In this document: piece after piece, positions 63,126 through 64,000 of the stretch
Layout of the letters: every line of letters starts with the position of its first letter
Numbering within the stretch: position 1 is the first letter of the stretch
From: Kofleriaceae bacterium
GTDB taxonomy: Bacteria > Myxococcota_A > Polyangia > Haliangiales > Haliangiaceae
Direction of reading: 5' to 3'
DNA length: 64,000 nt
Assembly: GCA_020633495.1 (NCBI GenBank)
Contig: JACKDR010000011.1
Span: forward strand, 197,095-261,094
Program-made: the position numbers and the translations under genes
The notes under the pieces: model-generated
What the model saw: only the letters and a program-made list of their open reading frames with translations
Told to the model about the DNA's origin: nothing
Database searches by the model: none

Positions 63126-64000
63126 ATGTCATCCATCGCCGTACCTGGAAGACCCTGGATCATCGGCCTCAGCCCGCTCGAGCGGCCCGATGCCGCGCTC
63201 GTCGCGGCGCTGTGCGACGCCGGCGCGCTCGGCGTCGTCGACCTCGGGCGCGATCGCGACGCCGCCGCTCACGCGCTCGCGGTCCTGACCCGGCGCCTGC
63301 CCGGCGGCTTCGGCGTCCGCATCCCCGATGGCGTCGCGTTCGCCGCCGACGAGCTGCCGGCGCAGGTCGACGTCGTGATCGTCGGCGCCGGCGCCGACGT
63401 CGCCGCCTACCGGCCGCGCACCGTGCTGGTCCAGGTGACGTCGCTCGCCGAGGCGCGCGCCGCGGTCGCCGCCGGCGCCGACGGCCTGATCGCCAAGGGC
63501 GCCGAGGCCGGCGGCCGGATCGGCGACGAGACCACGTTCGTCCTGCTGCAGCAGCTGATCGCCGCGCTCGACCTGCCGATCTGGGCCCAGGGCGGCATCG
63601 GCGTCCACACCGCGGCGGCCTGCGTCGCCGGCGGCGCCGCCGGCGTCGTCCTCGACAGCCAGCTCGCGCTGCTGCGCGAGTCGTCGCTGGGCGCCGAGAT
63701 CCGCGGCGCGATCGGCGCGATGGACGGCAGCGAGACCGTCGTGCTCGCCGGCCACCGCGTCTACACCCGCCCCGATCTGCCGGTCGCGACGATGACCGCC
63801 GCGGCGACCAGCGCCGACGACGTCCGCGCCCGCCTCGGCGGCGACGATCTGGCGCGCTGCCTGCTGCCGGTCGGCCAGGAGGGCGGCTTCGCCCGCGCCT
63901 TCGCGCTGCGCGCGCCGACCGCGCGCGCCCTGATCCGCGTCCTCGGCGAGGAGCTGTCGGCGCACCTCGCCGCCGCCGAGGCCCGGCCGCCGCTGGCGCC
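63126..64000 (+). CDS. Nitronate-monooxygenase-like N-terminus of a gene running off the window
   Basis: At least 291 residues from ATG 63126, no stop in the window. TIM-barrel NMO/2-nitropropane dioxygenase-like domain: WIIGLSPLERPDAALVAALC, VTSLAEARAAVAAGADGLIA, GLIAKGAEAGGRIGDETTFV (phosphate/FMN loop, AKGAEAGGRIG) and WAQGGIGVHTAAACVAGGAA. After about residue 195 it continues in a different domain (VVLDSQLALLRESSLGAEIR ...). In several myxobacterial megasynthases such a domain precedes PKS/PUFA-synthase modules, but this must be read beyond the edge. Controlled by the TetR operators upstream. Confidence 0.7.
   Translation, partial: MSSIAVPGRPWIIGLSPLERPDAALVAALCDAGALGVVDLGRDRDAAAHALAVLTRRLPGGFGVRIPDGVAFAADELPAQVDVVIVGAGADVAAYRPRTVLVQVTSLAEARAAVAAGADGLIAKGAEAGGRIGDETTFVLLQQLIAALDLPIWAQGGIGVHTAAACVAGGAAGVVLDSQLALLRESSLGAEIRGAIGAMDGSETVVLAGHRVYTRPDLPVATMTAAATSADDVRARLGGDDLARCLLPVGQEGGFARAFALRAPTARALIRVLGEELSAHLAAAEARPPLA

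Overview
This is a very GC-rich window (over 70% G+C by eye, strong G/C at third codon positions). It carries four large Ser/Thr protein kinases, many Cys-anchored lipoproteins, an ECF sigma/FecR-type operon and a tRNA region. That combination fits a Myxococcota chromosome. The lineage is inferred from gene content only; there is no rRNA or marker gene in the window.

Layout. 0-4 kb: a partial glyoxalase-like (VOC) protein, a polysaccharide pyruvyl transferase divergent from a glycosyltransferase-like protein, a SUFU-domain protein and a LysR remnant. 4-11.3 kb: three kinases, the first split by two frame changes. 11.3-18.2 kb: two lipoproteins, an LRR protein, a GMC oxidoreductase and recQ. 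18-20 kb: a VOC protein, a conserved hypothetical, and a zone of tRNA pieces with one plausible tRNA-Arg(CCG) and a terminator. 20-31.9 kb: TetR/cupin pair with an operator, DUF2293 protein, MalY-like aminotransferase, a GuaB1-type enzyme, an SGNH hydrolase/EEP nuclease pair, a frameshifted starch-binding-domain protein, an OB-fold lipoprotein, a HEAT protein and an NFACT-R protein. 31.8-38.6 kb is the mobile/repeat zone: a REP-associated (RAYT) transposase flanked by repeats, a sulfatase fused to a START-like domain, and an IS21-family element (36072-38239, 5-bp target duplication) inserted in a REP-like array. 38.6-44 kb: a tightly overlapping three-gene operon encoding a YprA/MrfA-type helicase, a UvrD-type helicase and a probable PD-(D/E)XK nuclease. 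44-58.5 kb: a kinase-ATPase-TPR protein, a 53-residue double-glycine-like peptide, an SseB-like protein, an M49-like lipoprotein peptidase, tesB and a quinone-reductase-like MDR enzyme. 58.5-62.1 kb: an operon with an outer-membrane-like protein, ECF sigma factor, FecR-like protein and small lipoprotein, with several apparent frame breaks. 62-64 kb: a TetR repressor with three matching operator-like sites upstream of a gene that runs off the window and begins with a nitronate-monooxygenase-like domain, as in some giant PKS/PUFA-type synthases.

Two window-wide patterns stand out. First, at least thirteen genes have a TANNNT -10-like hexamer 5-8 nt before the start codon, which implies leaderless transcription is common here. 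Second, several long conserved genes are broken by single-base frame changes in GC-rich tracts, which looks more like assembly indels than decay. The best candidates for an undescribed system are the helicase-helicase-nuclease operon and the RAYT/REP repeat zone next to it.
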